This document shows, piece after piece, positions 62,503 to 64,000 of a stretch of 64,000 nt of DNA (its first letter is position 1; each line of letters begins with the position of its first letter). A model generated the notes under the pieces. That model saw nothing but the letters and a program-made list of their open reading frames with translations. It did no database searches and was not told where the DNA came from. The stretch comes from Paradesertivirga sp036399495 (lineage in GTDB: Bacteria; Bacteroidota; Bacteroidia; Sphingobacteriales; Sphingobacteriaceae), in the NCBI GenBank assembly GCA_036399495.1, contig DASWMZ010000011.1, positions 1 to 64,000 of the forward strand, read 5' to 3'. A program made the translations under genes and the position numbers.

Positions 62503-63591
62503 TTAAAGCTTTAACAGCTTTTTTAATAACTCCAGTCCCACTTGAGTGGCTATGAGATCCGGATAGAGAGAAGAATTTGTCAGAACTACTACTCCCGTTT
62601 GAGTCGACTTGTTAAAACCTGCAAATGAAGTGTAGCTTCCATTCAAACCATTTTTTACTATCAACTCCTGTCTATCATTATTATGAAAAGTCCAGCCTAA
62701 ACCTTCGTCCTCAACGGTTCGTACGTGAGTGAGATTAATAGCAGCAGCTAATGATGAAGTGGTTAATCCCATATTTGCTCTTAGATATACCAGCATATCC
62801 TGCAAGTTTGAGCTGATTGATCCGCTACCCTGCATAATATTTTGCTGTTGTTGGGCCCAGGATTCAAACGTACGCTTACTGCCATTATAACCTGCTGAAT
62901 GATTCTTCATCCGGTCATTTGTAAGTGTCACAAAAGTTTGGTTCATATTTAGAGGCTTCAAAATATTTTCAATGATCATTGTTTCATAATCTGACTGATT
63001 TATCACACTCAGTACATAACCCAGGAGCCCATAACCAATGTTAGAATAATTCACTTTCGTCCCCGGAACGGTGGGTAATGTGTAGCTTTTAAGAAAATCA
63101 AAAAATTTCTGTTCAGAATATCCCTTGTAAGGATTAAATGCATCTTGATCCATATTGTCGGCCAACCGGGGAAGGCCAGACGTATGATTAGCTAAATGTT
63201 TCAAAGTAATTTTAACCCCGTCTTTAGAAGGGATAATTACACCAGGCCCAAGGTATTTCTCAACCGGATCATCCAGATTTACAATACCCTTTACAGCCAT
63301 ATCGGCCAGTGCCAAAGCGGTAAAAGTTTTTGTAAGCGATGCAATCTCCAGTGTGGTTTCTTTACTTAGTGGCTCCCGTCTACCAAGCTCTTTTTCACCG
63401 TATGAATAGATCTCAGTCTTGTCTTTATAAATGACTCCCACAATGATCCCCACATTAGAGCCTAATGCAATATGTGGGTAAACAATGTTATCTGTTAAGG
63501 CCTTAACAGTATTAGCTTCCATAGGGTCTTTGCCACAAGCCGTGAGTAACAATCCAAAGATTAAATAACTATATAATTTCAAATTTCTCAT
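62503..63591 (-). CDS. Class C beta-lactamase-like serine hydrolase lipoprotein
   Basis: This 362-residue lipoprotein has Cys19 in LLLTACG. The catalytic domain is of the beta-lactamase/PBP4*/esterase superfamily: Ser85 and Lys88 in IASLTKTF, the Y-x-N motif Tyr182-Ser-Asn184 in VNYSNIGYG, and the HTSGLPRL loop near residue 136. The third motif (H/K-x-G) is represented by KNGLNGSY. Such enzymes are more often D-Ala-D-Ala peptidases or esterases than true lactamases. It begins 5 nt after the stop of the beta-barrel gene on the same strand, so the two form an operon. A periplasmic or outer-membrane location is expected. Confidence 0.9.
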   Translation of the reverse strand: MRNLKLYSYLIFGLLLTACGKDPMEANTVKALTDNIVYPHIALGSNVGIIVGVIYKDKTEIYSYGEKELGRREPLSKETTLEIASLTKTFTALALADMAVKGIVNLDDPVEKYLGPGVIIPSKDGVKITLKHLANHTSGLPRLADNMDQDAFNPYKGYSEQKFFDFLKSYTLPTVPGTKVNYSNIGYGLLGYVLSVINQSDYETMIIENILKPLNMNQTFVTLTNDRMKNHSAGYNGSKRTFESWAQQQQNIMQGSGSISSNLQDMLVYLRANMGLTTSSLAAAINLTHVRTVEDEGLGWTFHNNDRQELIVKNGLNGSYTSFAGFNKSTQTGVVVLTNSSLYPDLIATQVGLELLKKLLKL

Positions 63592-63596
63592 GGTTT

Positions 63597-64000
63597 TTAT
63601 TTTCTTAGCGGTTGATCTACGCTGAAACGAATGCCAGGCAGGATATAATTATTGACTTTAAAGGACTGATCGGTTTTAGATATAGAAGTAAAATCTGTAT
63701 TTGCATAAACCTGAGTGTTCATCAAATAAGACTTAGATAATTTAAACTTCCAACCGATTGAAAACGGAACGCCAAGGCTAACCTTGCTAAGGTATTTCCC
63801 AATATCTTCAACTTGCCCATCCTGATATTTAAGTTTGGCACTAGCCAGAAAATTCACATCAATACCCGTCTGCATGTTAAAAACGAGCTTTCGCGAGTTC
63901 CTGGCATTGTATCCAATCGTTACCGGGATTTTAAAATAATTCAAATTCGTTTTTCGCTCTTTATAGCCTCCTCCCTGCATGGAATAAATAATATCTGCTG
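63597..64000 (-). CDS. Outer-membrane beta-barrel protein, C-terminal part (runs off the window)
   Basis: The frame is open to the right edge. About 134 residues are visible: DIIYSMQGGGYKER, then NLNYFKIPVTIGYN, a MQTGIDVNFLASAKLKY strand pair and a C-terminal RFSVDQPL. The order 'YxxxGG ... NLNYFKIPV' is the hallmark of the PorT-like/outer-membrane beta-barrel domain widespread in Bacteroidota. The internal ATG at 63980 is unlikely to be the start, because coding continues upstream in the same frame. The function is unknown. It is upstream of and co-directional with the serine hydrolase gene. Confidence 0.75.
   Translation of the reverse strand, partial: ADIIYSMQGGGYKERKTNLNYFKIPVTIGYNARNSRKLVFNMQTGIDVNFLASAKLKYQDGQVEDIGKYLSKVSLGVPFSIGWKFKLSKSYLMNTQVYANTDFTSISKTDQSFKVNNYILPGIRFSVDQPLRK

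Overview
The window looks like chromosomal DNA of a Bacteroidota, most likely a Sphingobacteriaceae relative of Pedobacter or Mucilaginibacter. This rests on a SusC/SusD pair, a one-protein hybrid two-component regulator, TonB receptors with carboxypeptidase-D-like N-terminal domains, many soluble PAS histidine kinases, AT-rich intergenic DNA and near absence of Shine-Dalgarno motifs. No rRNA is present. The only tRNA sequence is a 3' fragment.

Layout. (1) 1-2.7 kb: end of a possible transposase, a four-helix-bundle protein, a cysteine desulfurase and an unusual acidic/basic small-protein pair. (2) 2.7-8.2 kb: a ThuA-like protein, then a TonB receptor divergent from a YfiR-like periplasmic protein and a membrane histidine kinase, which resembles an envelope signalling unit. 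(3) 8.3-12.8 kb: a frameshifted small gene, a Cys-containing small protein with a TonB receptor, a WGxxGxxG-type small protein and a secreted hypothetical protein. (4) 13-15.3 kb: a three-domain esterase. (5) 15.4-20.7 kb: a minus-strand signalling block of two kinases and two response regulators. One kinase has ten 21-residue coiled-coil repeats. (6) 21.1-21.6 kb: an internally deleted IS3-type remnant.

(7) 21.85-44.1 kb: a polysaccharide utilisation locus. It contains a propeller-type hybrid sensor/AraC regulator, a CehA/McbA-like metallohydrolase, SusC, SusD, a GH16 lipoprotein, a GH2 enzyme, a GH43-like beta-propeller enzyme, a clan-A glycosidase, a GH28 polygalacturonase and, convergently, tagaturonate reductase. 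The combination points to a galactose- and uronate-containing plant glycan such as pectin with galactan side chains. Hydrolysis would occur at the surface and in the periplasm, with galacturonate oxidised in the cytoplasm.

(8) 44.4-59 kb: a degraded mobile region. It starts at the 3' half of a tRNA-Lys gene, carries an intact two-gene NRPS/PKS operon (45.3-56.7 kb), and ends in fragments of a YdeI-like gene, RadC, a HigBA toxin-antitoxin pair and a tyrosine recombinase. The assembly line is A-PCP-KS-AT-ACP-aminotransferase followed by C-A-PCP-TE. It should make a short peptide with one malonate-extended, beta-aminated residue, and the second A domain resembles asparagine-activating ones. (9) 59.4-64 kb: a PAS kinase with a frameshifted small coiled-coil gene, a broken YbhB/PEBP gene, a class C beta-lactamase-like lipoprotein and the end of a beta-barrel protein.

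All functions are inferred by reading motifs by eye. No database search was possible. Domain borders are approximate.
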